From positions 23,830 to 87,829 of the forward strand of contig NZ_JNBA01000009.1 of the NCBI RefSeq assembly GCF_000760295.1: DNA of 64,000 bases, read 5' to 3'. Below are positions 1 through 9,848 of this stretch, piece by piece. Position numbers and translations under genes: made by a program. A model generated the notes under the pieces. It was not told the origin of the DNA. It did no database searches and saw only the letters and a program-made list of their open reading frames with translations. How positions within the stretch are numbered: the stretch's first letter is position 1; the number at the start of each line of letters is the position of its first letter. The stretch comes from Prochlorococcus sp. MIT 0701 (GTDB lineage Bacteria; Cyanobacteriota; Cyanobacteriia; PCC-6307; Cyanobiaceae).

Positions 1-1
1 A

Positions 2-217
2 AATCAAATTCATTCATTCGAGGCGGTGCCAGGCCTGATCAACAACGCAACTGACTGGTCATTTCATCGGGTTTGGATTGTGGATGACATCCTCACCACC
101 GGTGCCACAGCTCAAGCAGCCAAAAGTTGCTTGCAAAATCTTGGCATTACTGTAGGCGGTGTGATCTGCCTAGCCAAAACTCCTAAACATCAACCCTCTA
201 AATATTCACAACCATGA
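2..217 (+). CDS. ComF-family phosphoribosyltransferase-like protein, C-terminal end (partial)
   Basis: The frame is open from the first bases of the window, so only the C-terminal 71 residues are present. They contain a PRPP-binding loop (VWIVDDILTTGATA), a hydrophobic strand running into two acidic residues and a TTGAT turn, as in type I phosphoribosyltransferases. The position of this loop near the C terminus and the short basic tail fit the ComF/GntX family. In naturally competent bacteria ComF acts in uptake or processing of single-stranded DNA; in picocyanobacteria the role is not established. A GTG at 26 is only an internal codon. The family call rests on the motif and domain position, because the zinc-binding N terminus typical of ComF lies outside the window. 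Confidence 0.75.
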   Translation, partial: NQIHSFEAVPGLINNATDWSFHRVWIVDDILTTGATAQAAKSCLQNLGITVGGVICLAKTPKHQPSKYSQP

Positions 218-248
218 TCTTCATGTTCAAGCGTGCTTGAAATAATAT

Positions 249-1790
249 TTAAGGATGAGTTTTTTGCTGACAGTTCAAGACCATTGCACCCCTAGGCAAA
301 TCATCGAGCTGAAAACACTGATAGCCATTTTGATCGCTAATTACTTTTAGATCATTCAAGCGTTTATTCATTTTCGATTTGCGCCCAGATGCTGCCAAAT
401 AAAACTGCTCTGGTGAATTACCTTGTGTCAGTCGAGAGAGCAAATCATCCTTATCTCCCCAGGGCTTCTGATTAGACTTGAGAGAACCTGCCGCGACCAG
501 CATCTGATCGCTTGCATTGAAAAGTATAGAACGGTCTGCATAACGCCAAGACTCATCCGCAAGCCGCAAAGATACAGATCGAAAATCAGAGCGTTCTCGC
601 CGAAACTCACCTTGGGGGGGATTGATATCAACAAAGGCAGCATGCCAGTAATGCAATACCACCATTGTCAGAATCACCAATGCGAACCATTCACCTCGAT
701 AACGAAGCGACCAATCCGCTGCTGCCGCTGCCAAGGCTGGCACCAACACAGGAACCAAAACAACAAAATAGCGAGAAAATGCAATTGGCTTTAGATAAGA
801 CAACCCCATAACTATGAGTACCAAAACACACCCCCCCCATATGCCACTGCGATCTAACAGCTGATTCAAACCTGAACGAGCATCAGCATCTAAAACTTCC
901 ATAAACCTCTTCCGATGCCCCCAACTGTTTAGGGCCAAGATCAGCAAGATCAAACCACCCAGCTTCCAAAATGGATACACACCCAATGCCCGAATCAACG
1001 TATTGCTAAGCAAAGAAAACTCTGGTGGAGCAATCCAACGATTGGTGGAAGGATTAAAAAGATGTCCCGAGGAATAGATAATCCAAAGCGAACTGGGAAC
1101 AATTCCGATGAACGCAGCAAATACCAGTGACCAACGTCGACGCAACCCATCCCAAAACAACAGAGCACAAATAAGTCCAAAACCGTAGTAATGGGTGAGG
1201 CTGGCTAGGGCGACTGCAAGTCCATAGGCAATGATTAGCGTTGGCCTAAAAGATGCACGGTCAAGAATTAGGCGGCGTATCAAAAGAGCCAACGCCAGCA
1301 TGGCTACCAACAGGGCATAACCTTTACCCTCAATTGAAAAGCGCACAGGGAAAGGTGTGCAGAAAGCCAACAGAGCAGCAAAAGCAACCGCTCGAGCACG
1401 GCACCGAGCCAATCCGGCAGCCTGGGTGATCATGAGAATTCCTCCAACCAAATAGGCCAACCAGGAGAAAAGACGCAGGCTGATCGCGCTTTGCCCAACG
1501 GACTGTCCCCAGCCCCAGAGCATCAAGTAATAGAGGGGAGGGTGTGAGTCGGTTTTCAGATAATCAAAGATAAAAAGAACTGAAGGCTGAAATGCCTTGA
1601 TCACAGTGCGCAGCTCATCACCCCAAAGACTAGAGCGATCGATCAGGCACAAGGCTTTGATAGCAAAAAGCAAGCTCACAATCATCGCCAGGGAGAAGAG
1701 AGCAGCTCTTAAGTTCAGATGGCCTTTGACTGCACGCTGAAGCATCATGATCATCGCCCTCAAGGCTCGATTCAGTTTGCCCCAAAGCAA
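249..1790 (-). CDS. Polytopic membrane glycosyltransferase, ArnT/PMT-like
   Basis: This is a 513-residue integral membrane protein with a long N-terminal hydrophobic segment (about residues 26-50) followed by WGDEL (56-60) and DSHPPLYYL (81-89). An acidic pair in the first periplasmic loop followed by an H-PPLYY motif is characteristic of the GT-C fold glycosyltransferases of the ArnT/PMT_2 type, which move a sugar from a polyprenyl-phosphate donor to a lipid or protein on the outer face of the inner membrane. Roughly ten further hydrophobic segments follow, with a soluble C-terminal tail of about 110 residues. The acceptor cannot be told from sequence. It is convergent with the comF end (31 bp apart) and diverges from tRNA-Phe. 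Length and topology match the family. Confidence 0.8.
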   Translation of the reverse strand: MLWGKLNRALRAMIMMLQRAVKGHLNLRAALFSLAMIVSLLFAIKALCLIDRSSLWGDELRTVIKAFQPSVLFIFDYLKTDSHPPLYYLMLWGWGQSVGQSAISLRLFSWLAYLVGGILMITQAAGLARCRARAVAFAALLAFCTPFPVRFSIEGKGYALLVAMLALALLIRRLILDRASFRPTLIIAYGLAVALASLTHYYGFGLICALLFWDGLRRRWSLVFAAFIGIVPSSLWIIYSSGHLFNPSTNRWIAPPEFSLLSNTLIRALGVYPFWKLGGLILLILALNSWGHRKRFMEVLDADARSGLNQLLDRSGIWGGCVLVLIVMGLSYLKPIAFSRYFVVLVPVLVPALAAAAADWSLRYRGEWFALVILTMVVLHYWHAAFVDINPPQGEFRRERSDFRSVSLRLADESWRYADRSILFNASDQMLVAAGSLKSNQKPWGDKDDLLSRLTQGNSPEQFYLAASGRKSKMNKRLNDLKVISDQNGYQCFQLDDLPRGAMVLNCQQKTHP

Positions 1791-1891
1791 GATCCCCCAG
1801 CCCAGCGGCCGAAGGGCATCATTTCATCGCCACCCTGGCAATGGTTAGCCTCACCCTGTGATCTAAGATTCCGAGGTCGCGAAGGCGACGA

Positions 1892-1964
1892 GCCGGGATA
1901 GCTCAGTTGGTAGAGCAGGCGACTGAAAATCGCCGTGTCCCCAGTTCAAATCTGGGTCCTGGCA
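1892..1964 (+). tRNA. tRNA-Phe (GAA)
   Basis: This is a 73-nt cloverleaf. The acceptor stem GCCGGGA pairs with TCCTGGC with one G-U pair, the discriminator is A, the D-loop contains AGCTCAGTTGGTAGAGC, the anticodon loop is CTGAAAA giving GAA, and the T-arm contains GTTCAAATC. CCA is not encoded. It is read in the same direction as the small ORF that starts 11 nt downstream. Confidence 0.96.
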
Positions 1965-1974
1965 TCAATTTAAG

Positions 1975-2229
1975 ATGCCCAATACCGTGTCTTTCTCTCC
2001 GTCCAACGAAAAGAGCGACCGCCTGTTCAATAATGCAGACAATTTTGCGATGATATTTGATGAGGCCTGGAAAAACTATCAGTCTAAAAAAGGAGAGAAT
2101 AAACTTAGTCAGGAGACGAAACTAAATCTAGTCCTAGATACGATCAAGGACCATCCATTCCTATTGGGGTCACCATCCATTGCCAAAGAAGTGGCTCAAT
2201 TTCGCATCCGACTTCTTGATCTAATCTAA
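1975..2229 (+). CDS. Small hypothetical protein, 84 aa
   Basis: This ORF begins at ATG 11 nt after tRNA-Phe, with no good Shine-Dalgarno sequence, so it may be expressed from the tRNA transcript. The protein is soluble, charged and predicted helical, without cysteine clusters or a signal peptide. I do not recognise a family. A competing reverse frame (2144-2374) encodes a hydrophobic helix; codon use does not clearly decide between them, but the forward frame is cleaner and better placed. Confidence 0.45.
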   Translation: MPNTVSFSPSNEKSDRLFNNADNFAMIFDEAWKNYQSKKGENKLSQETKLNLVLDTIKDHPFLLGSPSIAKEVAQFRIRLLDLI

Positions 2230-2462
2230 ATAATAGATCAGGCTGAAAGCAGATTTGTTTGCGCATCCTCCAAGCAATGAGTGTCGCCAACATCACCGTC
2301 AATAATCCCATCCCCATTCTCAATACCCTGATCAACATTCCCCTCTGCTTGGAAAGCTTCTGTCGCCAAATCAAAGACTTGGGCTGATTAACTATTCTCA
2401 GGCTTAACCTCTTAAAGGATCTGACCTTCTAATGAAATGGAGTGAATGACATTGAAAGAAGT

Positions 2463-2768
2463 TCATCGGTCTGGATCAACATCTAAAAGCCCCTGTAGAG
2501 GCCTGACGCGCTCCTGACTATCAACAAGGAGCGACTTAGTGACTTCCTGGCAACCATCATCTATCAAGGATTGACTACTCTCAAGTCTTGCGACCCTTTC
2601 TTCGAGCTGAACTAACCTCAAGACCAAGGCCTTACTCAACTGACTAAACCCATGTAGTTGCTTACCAAGCAACTTCTCAAAAGAGGCCTGGTTTTCACTG
2701 AACGTCATCAGATATTTCCTCCCAGAAAGAGTCTTGCCGATGGTATCGGTGCCAAGCTGACTGTCCAT
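2463..2768 (-). CDS. Coiled-coil hypothetical protein
   Basis: I chose the internal ATG at 2768, giving 101 aa; the frame is open to an ATG at 2891. The centre of the protein (LVQLEERVARLESS) has a heptad pattern of leucine and valine typical of a short coiled coil, preceded by a polar helix. There is no membrane segment. I recognise no named family. It lies at the edge of the phycoerythrin region and points away from cpeS. It could be a real small accessory protein or a chance open frame; the regular heptads favour the former. Confidence 0.4.
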   Translation of the reverse strand: MDSQLGTDTIGKTLSGRKYLMTFSENQASFEKLLGKQLHGFSQLSKALVLRLVQLEERVARLESSQSLIDDGCQEVTKSLLVDSQERVRPLQGLLDVDPDR

Positions 2769-2891
2769 CTCAGAAGGTTCAACGAGGCAAGATTGCCACG
2801 TGACATCTTCTTCAATGCAATCTAAATGCCAAGAAGACCTGGCCATGAAACCAACACAAGGCTGACTGCAGATCAACGGAATCGAGACCAT

Positions 2892-4098
2892 TGATCGCGA
2901 TGATCAACACAAAACCCAAAAGCACCATTACGGATCAAGCTGCGATCGGTGCAAATTCGAGCGATATCTCGATTGATCAAAAAAAGTTTGGTCGACTGGG
3001 CTCGTTCACTACTCCAAAAGGGGTCATAAAGAAGCCATCAATGACTCCCGTTTGCAATGAGCCTCTCTACTGAAGCCAGGATGTATACCTTGCTACAGCA
3101 TGAGCAAGGTAAATCCGAACTAAAGACTGAAACCATCTCTGGAGTTTTCAGGATTGACATCAAGCCTGAAAACCTCCGCCTTTGGCAAAAGACCCTCCAG
3201 AGACACTCCGAACCCTGCAACCTCCTGTTCGCCTGCGAAAGCAACCAAGCAAAACTATCTGAAACCCATTTGACATGGGTTGTCGGCTCGGCCATCCGAG
3301 CAAATCGACAGCCCAAGCCATGCAGTCGAACTTCTTGAGACCCTAGGAATCCAAAACAAACTGGCTGAGGTGGCCAAAGAACAATGCCCAGGCCTCGGGA
3401 AAGACTTCACCTGGGCCTTCTATCTCGAAAGACATGGATGGCTAACAGCTTCACAAGTACTTACCACTACTCAAATCTTGTCGATCGGACAAATTAATCC
3501 TCCAAGCTGAGCCAAGCACCCAAGATCAACACCAACTTTGCGGATTCGGGCAGGATTTCAAAACTCGTCAAAGCGGAAAACGTGCTCAGTCTTCCATCCA
3601 CAGATGAGCGGCCTAAAGAGTACGCAAGCTTCTAGGTCTGTTTGCCCACAAAAAACATTGGATCCTGGCGAGATAAAAAGCCATCTTTAGCCATAAAAAG
3701 GGATGTAGAGCTTCTAGAGCTTCTTGATGAAACTATTCGAGCACTACAAATATGAAATCAACAAGATGGCCACCATGAGCTCATAAAACCAGTCAATGGC
3801 CCCTCAGCGGCATCCTGTCAGACAGGCCTTGAGTATTTCTACTCAGAAATCTCCCAATTGGTCTTCTTCTCTCCCTTACTGGCGACTGACGAGGATGAAT
3901 CTATAGGTTGATGGCCTTACATCCAAGCCGAAAAAATCATGAAACCCTGCAAACTGAAAACAATTAAAGATTTTGTCTTCCACCTCATAGGAAGACACGT
4001 CTTGCTTGTTTATCATGGGATAAGGAAGTTGATTTCCCTGCAAACCATTGAGCTGTCGACAGGGCTAGAGCCTAAACTTTCCATCACCGTCTTTCCCC
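2892..4098. other. Gene-poor stretch with broken ORF fragments
   Basis: About 1.2 kb upstream of cpeS has no intact gene. Three forward ORFs of 60-93 codons overlap in different frames (2891-3073, 3057-3338, 3280-3510) and are followed by stop-rich sequence. The staggered order suggests one former gene broken by frameshifts. In phycoerythrin clusters of relatives a linker gene often lies near cpeS/cpeT, but I see no phycobilisome-linker motif here, so that identity is only a guess. Confidence 0.4.
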
Positions 4099-4287
4099 AT
4101 GCCTCTGTTTCGCCCCCCTTCAAGTGAACAACCGGGTGATCAATCTGCCCAGACCCCCTCAGGGAAAGAAATTCCCATGGCGATGTCGATGATGGTTGAC
4201 TCCATGGTACGCATGATTCAAAAAGCCAGCGGCAATCAGCCAAGTATTAAAAACGAAGAATCAAACGAATCTCTTGATGAACATTGA
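4099..4287 (+). CDS. Small hypothetical protein upstream of cpeS
   Basis: This 62-residue ORF has a polar, proline- and serine-rich N terminus and a methionine-rich helix (MAMSMMVDSMVRMI). Its last codons overlap the start of cpeS by 14 nt, an arrangement consistent with translational coupling. I recognise no family. It is supported mainly by its position and overlap, and may be a conserved small phycoerythrin-region protein. Confidence 0.4.
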   Translation: MPLFRPPSSEQPGDQSAQTPSGKEIPMAMSMMVDSMVRMIQKASGNQPSIKNEESNESLDEH

Positions 4288-4810
4288 GAAGTTCGTTGCT
4301 CAAAGTGAAGGCATATGGCGGTCAATGCGAAGTAGCCATTCATTAGCCTTCCAACAATTTGAGGAAGTACTAAGCGAGATTCGCATCCAAAAGGTCAATA
4401 GCGAAGAGCCGGAAGTTGTCCAACTCCTAAAATCCAAGACAAGTTTCAACAGAATGCCCGTATCGCCGTTCAAAATGGAATGGCAAGCTGAAAGTGACTG
4501 GGAGCCAAATGTAAAATCAGAGGTCGCATCTGGCTCATGCCTTTTAATACCTATCCCAAAAACTCATGAGAAAGGGGTGATATTGAGAAGTATGGGCTAC
4601 GCAGAAGCTGAAAAAGCTGTCTCAAATTACCAATTCCTATCAGACGGGACTTGCCTGCTGGTGACCAAATATGGACAGTCCATTGCTGAAGAGAGAATCT
4701 GGTTTGTTTCCAAACACATTCGTTGCCGAGCATCTGTTATACGAACATCAGAAGGCTCAGGCGTCCTGCAAACATCTTTTGCCTCGGAAGTACGCAGGCT
4801 AAAAAACTAA
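4274..4810 (+). CDS. cpeS: CpeS-type phycobiliprotein chromophore lyase
   Basis: The product is 178 aa, close to the usual length of CpcS/CpeS lyases. The N terminus (MNIEKFVAQSEGIWRSMRS) carries the hallmark of this lipocalin-like family, and the rest has alternating beta-strand character ending in a conserved basic tail. CpeS-type lyases bind phycoerythrobilin and attach it to Cys82 of phycoerythrin beta; a Cys82 is present in the CpeB encoded at 11178-11723. Two adjacent ATGs (4274 and 4277) are possible starts; the second gives the canonical N terminus. It is followed 17 nt later by cpeT and probably co-transcribed with it. Confidence 0.9.
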   Translation: MMNIEKFVAQSEGIWRSMRSSHSLAFQQFEEVLSEIRIQKVNSEEPEVVQLLKSKTSFNRMPVSPFKMEWQAESDWEPNVKSEVASGSCLLIPIPKTHEKGVILRSMGYAEAEKAVSNYQFLSDGTCLLVTKYGQSIAEERIWFVSKHIRCRASVIRTSEGSGVLQTSFASEVRRLKN

Positions 4811-4827
4811 AGTGGCAACAAAAAAAG

Positions 4828-5442
4828 ATGCATCAGAGTTCATTACTACGTTTCGCCAAAACATTAGCTGCTCACTACAGCAACAAGGCTCAGGCTCAGA
4901 AAAATCCAATCAACTTTGCTAGAATCAATATCTACTTTAGACCACTATTATGGGATATATTTCAAGGGCCTGGATATTATTCAGAGCAAAGTTATGACTA
5001 TGATCCCTGGCGTCCTTATCGTCAGGGCGTGCATAAATTAATAGCAAGCAAAGAAGCATTCATATTGGAGAATTATAGTTTGCAAGAGCCTAAGCGCATG
5101 GCTGGCGCAGGTTTTTATCCTGACCTGCTCAATCACCTATGCGCTGATACGCTTGTCCCGCGACGCGGTTGCGCTATGCACTTCAAGGAAGTAAAGCCAA
5201 ACCATTATCGTGGACAAGTTGAACCTGGTAACTATTGCCTAGTTCCTCGCAACAACACAATGACTTATCTGGTCAGCGAGGTGGAGTTTGATGAAAAAAC
5301 TTGGATTAGTCGTGATCGCGGATTTGACCCCAAAACACATCAACAGCTCTGGGGATCAAAGCACGGTCCCCTTTACTTCCAACGTATTATCAATCTAGGT
5401 GATCATCTTAACGAAAGCTGGTTGCGCAATACATCACAATGA
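4828..5442 (+). CDS. cpeT: CpeT-family chromophore lyase/chaperone
   Basis: I place the start at ATG 4828 (204 aa) because the frame upstream only overlaps cpeS out of frame and the homologous part begins shortly after with a LLRFAKTLAAHYSNKAQA-type helix. The family pattern is clear: RPLLWDIFQGPGYYSEQSYD followed by PWRPYRQ, then a run of beta strands with conserved cysteine and glycine. CpeT/CpcT proteins are T-type lyases that handle bilin for the C-terminal cysteine of beta subunits (Cys162 in the CpeB here). For CpeT of phycoerythrin the catalytic role is less firmly shown than for CpcT. It forms a likely two-gene operon with cpeS. Confidence 0.9.
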   Translation: MHQSSLLRFAKTLAAHYSNKAQAQKNPINFARINIYFRPLLWDIFQGPGYYSEQSYDYDPWRPYRQGVHKLIASKEAFILENYSLQEPKRMAGAGFYPDLLNHLCADTLVPRRGCAMHFKEVKPNHYRGQVEPGNYCLVPRNNTMTYLVSEVEFDEKTWISRDRGFDPKTHQQLWGSKHGPLYFQRIINLGDHLNESWLRNTSQ

Positions 5443-5759
5443 GCTAACACATCCAAAACATCTTGATTTGTGGTGAGTCTGAAATGGCAATAGGGAGAAA
5501 TCCCATTGCAAATCAATGCTTCTATCAACTGCCTATGGACTCACATCGTGCTTTCCAGGCCACTAAGCCATTGACGTTTTTTAGCTTGCAAAAACCAGAG
5601 ACTGTCGAACACTTCGGGGAAAGAGGCCGAGGGAATTCATAGGCGCAATGTCTTTACAGTTGATCAGTAAGATAATAATAAAGCAAGTACAAAATCTCTA
5701 ATTAATACTACTGTCGAAGATTCAAGAGCACGGCAACTTAGCAAAGCAGAATAATACCC
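5443..5759 (+). other. Intergenic stretch between convergent cpeT and cpeY
   Basis: About 317 bp separate the 3' ends of two convergent genes. I see no ORF, strong hairpin or repeat. Confidence 0.6.
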
Positions 5760-7109
5760 TTAACTTGCAGGAGGAGAAGCCCCGATATGATTCATCTCAA
5801 GACTATTCGCTTTAGCACGAACAAAGCGATGTGGGTCCTCCTTATTGCTAGAAATATTTTCTAACAATGCACCCCATCCTTCTAGATGAAGTAAAGGCTC
5901 AATAGCCAATAATGCTGCATAGCGACAGGCCCAGTAAGGAGACTTCTCTGGGTTCAGCCATTGAGACAAATGAGAGCAAGCAATTTCGGGGCTATAGTGC
6001 ATCAGCGTAAGGATGGAAGCCGGTTTAAATTTAATAAAGTCAGGCCAACGCCTATCAAGTGCAAAGAAACAGAAATCCTGAATTTTCTGTTGTGCTTTTT
6101 CAGGCCAATCTGTAATACATCTAAAGAGAATCATAAAGAAATAGATCGCGCCATAATCCTTCTTGGCTCTTTCCCAGCATTTCAACAACAAAGGCCAAAG
6201 CTCTTTTGGATTGCGACTACGCAAGGTCTGAACAGCAAGATAACAGCGGCTGAAGTCAGTCCCGAATAGTTCCTCTATCAGGAAGGAGTCTGTAGGAGAT
6301 TCGTCATAACGATGCACAAGGTCAAGATCATCTGGGTCATCACGCATCAGCGCATCCAAAACAACCAACAGATCAAGATCATTCTGCTGCCCCACCTCTT
6401 CAGGCCAAAGAGAATTTAATGCCCGCATTCGAAAGGTCGGAGACACGGGTGCCCTTAAAGTGGCCTTAAGTAAGCCAAACTCACCTGCATCTATAACATC
6501 CTGAATTGCAAGATGCCGGTCCACCTGAACAGGAAGGGCCAGATGCAACTCCAGCTCCAGCAAACGATCTCTGTGCCCGCAAAGCCTAAACATTGCAGCA
6601 AGAGCAGCCCCACGAACCCCAGGCGTAGCATCATCCTGCAAAGACTTAATTCTTGGTGCCGCTGAAACCACCCCAAGACAAGCCAGACTCTGAATCAACA
6701 CGCGCCGATGCTGCTTTCGATCATCTAGCAAAGACATCATGACTTGATGTAGATCAGGGTCCTGACAATCCAACTCTTGTAGTGCCCAAGCAGAAATCTC
6801 CACCAAATATGGATCACTGCTTGTAAGGCAGCGACCAATGGCAGGAATTGCAGCGATACATCGAAGACGAGCTAAGCCCTCAACGGCCTTTTTACGGGCA
6901 ATCACAACAGGCAATTCAGAGGATTCTGACTCAACCAGGCGCAACAAGGCTCGTTCCGTCAAGGGTCCAGGGAATTTGCTTAGGTGAAAGGCTGCCTTGT
7001 AGTAATCACTGGCCAACTCCAACTTATTGATAGGAGTACAAAGAATTTTGAGTGCCTCTTCCTGACTGAGAGATGGAAGATTGTCGAATGGGCTCTTCAG
7101 CTCTTTCAC
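5760..7109 (-). CDS. cpeY: CpeY, HEAT-repeat phycoerythrobilin lyase subunit
   Basis: This is a 449-residue protein starting at GTG. Residues 30-200 contain HEAT-like helical pairs (ARKKAVEGLARLRCIAAIPA, then SDPYLVEISAWALQEL and GVRGAALAAMFRL). The C-terminal half is a less regular helical domain ending in PHRFVRAKA. Length and layout fit CpeY, which in well-studied cyanobacteria works with CpeZ to attach phycoerythrobilin to Cys82 of CpeA; the matching residue here is Cys73. It is convergent with cpeT and separated from its partner cpeZ by about 2.7 kb, whereas in many relatives the two are adjacent. Confidence 0.88.
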   Translation of the reverse strand: MKELKSPFDNLPSLSQEEALKILCTPINKLELASDYYKAAFHLSKFPGPLTERALLRLVESESSELPVVIARKKAVEGLARLRCIAAIPAIGRCLTSSDPYLVEISAWALQELDCQDPDLHQVMMSLLDDRKQHRRVLIQSLACLGVVSAAPRIKSLQDDATPGVRGAALAAMFRLCGHRDRLLELELHLALPVQVDRHLAIQDVIDAGEFGLLKATLRAPVSPTFRMRALNSLWPEEVGQQNDLDLLVVLDALMRDDPDDLDLVHRYDESPTDSFLIEELFGTDFSRCYLAVQTLRSRNPKELWPLLLKCWERAKKDYGAIYFFMILFRCITDWPEKAQQKIQDFCFFALDRRWPDFIKFKPASILTLMHYSPEIACSHLSQWLNPEKSPYWACRYAALLAIEPLLHLEGWGALLENISSNKEDPHRFVRAKANSLEMNHIGASPPAS

Positions 7110-8828
7110 TAGATCAGAATATGAACGAGGAGCAAGGCCGAAAGGTTGGCCAAGTCATTACTCTGGAACACTGCATTCCTATCTCAGTCATCTTTTAAGA
7201 AATATAAGGCAATCGCAAACTCTGCTGTTTTGCAAAAGATACTGATATCACATTAGAGGCATGCCTCCTGAATGAAACTGGAATAGAAAAATATCGCTAC
7301 AAACTGATAATGAATCCGAGAGTCAATAGAGGCAACAGTCATTGAAATATCTAATGAACAAATTGACACTTATAATCTTGCCAAGACTCTCCAAGCCTCT
7401 CAATCAATCGTTCTCTCCCATAGCCTCAGTGCTGATTACGGAGGGACTCTTTGCGCCTGACAGGGAAGCGAAATGTTCCTCCCAATTCAGCATGGGGGAA
7501 AACTAGCCTGATTTCAGCAAGCACAATGTGATAGATGCGTCGACTGAAGATGCATTGATTAGAGAGGTGCCAACATCATAATGCAATTTACAGGTGAATT
7601 GATGAGTTTATATTGCTGACTGCTCAGGGGTAGGAGTCTCTGGTGAGACTAGAACAATAGCTTCAACACTGGTTGACTGATTCAACCAGAAAAGCTTACT
7701 GCTATCTCTTTTCCCCAATATGACGAAGCAGAGAAATAACCAATCATGCCCAGGAATCCACAAATAGCTGCTAAAAGAATGATTAGCCAAAGAGCCAAAC
7801 AGTAAGTTCAAAACCCCGGAAGCAAAAATCTATGCGCTGATTTAGGCAAAGAGGTGTTATCGACTTATCCATTCCTTTTCGGCAAAGAAATCTACCATCA
7901 TCTACTTAATGCAAATGCCGCACTATTGACTGCCCAATTGAACTCACTTTTGCCGAGCCAACATATTACTAGCTCTAGCCATATTATTACTGACTTATGA
8001 ATCGCTCACGCGGCTCAGTCTCAACCAAAGAAGCTATTTCCGCCCAGCGCACTATAACCTGTAGCTTTTGATTCATCCATATGAGTCATATTGATCAACA
8101 ATAAAGCATGTTCTGAGATAGAAAGCCTGTGGGAATAAGCAAGGAATTCCATTCCATGGAAATAGAACGGCGGGCTAAAACTGTTGGCACATTGAGTAAT
8201 CTACAATCTGGAAAGCACTCGAGACTTGCAGAAGCATTGGTAATAGCCTTAAAAACAAAACCAGCTTTCAAGCATCTAACAAGGGAATTGGAGTGCCTCA
8301 ATAATCAATGTTGACTCTGAGAGATGAAGCGACACTGCATAGCTTGCCGTTGCTTAACTAATCTATTACATCGACAATTCAATCACCCTAGAAAGGGAAA
8401 CTCTCAAAGCTTCAGATCAATGGCCTCAAAGACCCTTTTGGCTTATCTCACGATCCTGGGGCTGTTCTAGTTAATAGCAATTATTAAGCTATTGGAATCT
8501 ACAATCTTCTGAATACCAAAACTTCACTGCTCAGGAAACAAGCTAAACACAATCCCAAGCTCCTTTCAAGGCCCAATAGGTATCACAATGACGCTGACCA
8601 TGCCTTGAACAAAGACATGGCAGCCAACCTTCACAATGCAATTAGGATGAAAAGGAGTTTCGATAACTTCAACATTAAAGAAACGCAGCGAGAAGCTTCG
8701 GCCAGGATCCTGCCTAGAAAAATCCCAAGAGAGTAAAGACACAATTTATAATTAAAGCCAAAATCCTGCACCATTCACAAACGACATCATGGTCTCGTTG
8801 TTATCCCCTTAGCTTCTATGAGGCAGGC
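7110..8828. other. Large gene-poor stretch between cpeY and the cpeF-like gene
   Basis: About 1.7 kb is AT-rich and stop-rich in most frames. The only candidates are a 38-residue membrane peptide (7682-7798, minus) and a 61-codon forward ORF at 8129-8314 starting with GTG and predicted helical. No RNA gene is recognisable. The low coding density next to pigment genes looks like gene decay in a reduced phycoerythrin cluster, which is an inference. Confidence 0.45.
7682..7798 (-). CDS. Possible 38-aa single-span membrane peptide
   Basis: A short frame starting at TTG encodes one strongly hydrophobic segment (WLIILLAAICGFLGMIGYF) followed by a short polar tail with SASSYWGKE. This looks like a genuine membrane-spanning helix and resembles in style the many tiny membrane proteins of picocyanobacteria. 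An ATG is lacking and no family can be assigned. Confidence 0.25.
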   Translation of the reverse strand: MALWLIILLAAICGFLGMIGYFSASSYWGKEIAVSFSG

Positions 8829-9845
8829 TTGCATAAGGGCCTGAACCATGAGAACAGTGGATCTCTCGACTCTAGTGATTCCCTTGCTCACATCGATAAT
8901 GCATGCATTATCAAGTCGATAACATTGACAAAGGAGCACCCCTTCAGCATCAATCCTGACGAGACGTTGCTGAATGAAGGAGAAGCCGCTGAACTGGCCG
9001 ATGAGTTAAAGGCTCTGCTCAGACGTGGAGACACACCGAAAGCCGATACAGAGCAGATCCAGCGCATGGTGTCTGGTCTTGGCGATCATCGAGGCTTGCT
9101 AAGACGTACCTTTGCAGAAAGTCTCGGGGTCGTAGGCAAGGCCGCGGTGCCGGCACTTTGTGAGGCCCTACAAAATCATTCCAGTGCCACGGTGAGGCGC
9201 GCCGCCGCAAAGACCCTGAAGTTAGTGGGCGATCCAAGCACCTTGCCAAATCTCCTCGAGGCCCTTCTCAACGATCCAGATCCTGTCGTTCAGGGATCAG
9301 CGGCAGGGGCCATGGCGATTTTTGGTGCAGATGCAGTAGAGCTCCTGCTAGAGGTACTCATCAATCCCAACAGCACAGCAATGCAACGTGGATTCGCCTG
9401 CTGGGGGCTGGCCTTTGTGGGAGCTCAAGCACCTGATGCTCTTCGCAATGCAGCCCAATCCGACCATGCAGAAATTAGAGCGGCAGCCATCGCCGGCCTG
9501 GGAGAGCAAATACAAGCCTTGGGTGATACGGATGCTCGAGAGCTTCTCCTAGGAGCTTTAGTTGACCCTGCAAGCGATGTGCGGGCTGAAGCAACCATAT
9601 TGCTTGGCAAGCTACACGAACCATCCTGGGCACAGCCAATGTTATTGGCCAGGCTCGATGATTTACACCCTCAAGTCCGAAAGAATGCAGCCTTATCTCT
9701 AATGAAACTGAAGGCAACAGAAGCGCTCAATGAACTGCTTGCGAGAAAGTCTGCAGAACAAGATGAAAGCGTCAATAGGATTTTGCAGCTCGCAATTGAT
9801 CAGCTTTCGAGCGAAGATCCAAAACACCATAATGATGAAAGCTAG
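8829..9845 (+). CDS. cpeF: CpeF/MpeU/MpeV-type HEAT-repeat bilin lyase
   Basis: The product is 338 aa from a TTG start; the first 40 residues are poorly structured and the true start may lie further in. From about residue 85 onward it is built of HEAT/PBS-lyase repeats (RRTFAESLGVVGKAAVPALC, VRRAAAKTLKLVGDPSTLPN, DPDPVVQGSAAGAMAIFGAD, RAEATILLGKL). This pattern is typical of the CpeF/MpeU/MpeV group, of which CpeF attaches the doubly linked bilin to Cys50/Cys61 of phycoerythrin beta. Both cysteines exist in the CpeB of this window. It is convergent with cpeZ, 3 bp apart. The exact subgroup (lyase versus lyase-isomerase making phycourobilin) cannot be decided from sequence reading. Confidence 0.75.
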   Translation: MHKGLNHENSGSLDSSDSLAHIDNACIIKSITLTKEHPFSINPDETLLNEGEAAELADELKALLRRGDTPKADTEQIQRMVSGLGDHRGLLRRTFAESLGVVGKAAVPALCEALQNHSSATVRRAAAKTLKLVGDPSTLPNLLEALLNDPDPVVQGSAAGAMAIFGADAVELLLEVLINPNSTAMQRGFACWGLAFVGAQAPDALRNAAQSDHAEIRAAAIAGLGEQIQALGDTDARELLLGALVDPASDVRAEATILLGKLHEPSWAQPMLLARLDDLHPQVRKNAALSLMKLKATEALNELLARKSAEQDESVNRILQLAIDQLSSEDPKHHNDES

Positions 9846-9848
9846 TCA

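Noticed and set aside
423..794. Forward 123-codon ORF
   Set aside because: Antisense to the ArnT-like glycosyltransferase, cysteine- and glutamine-rich shadow composition.
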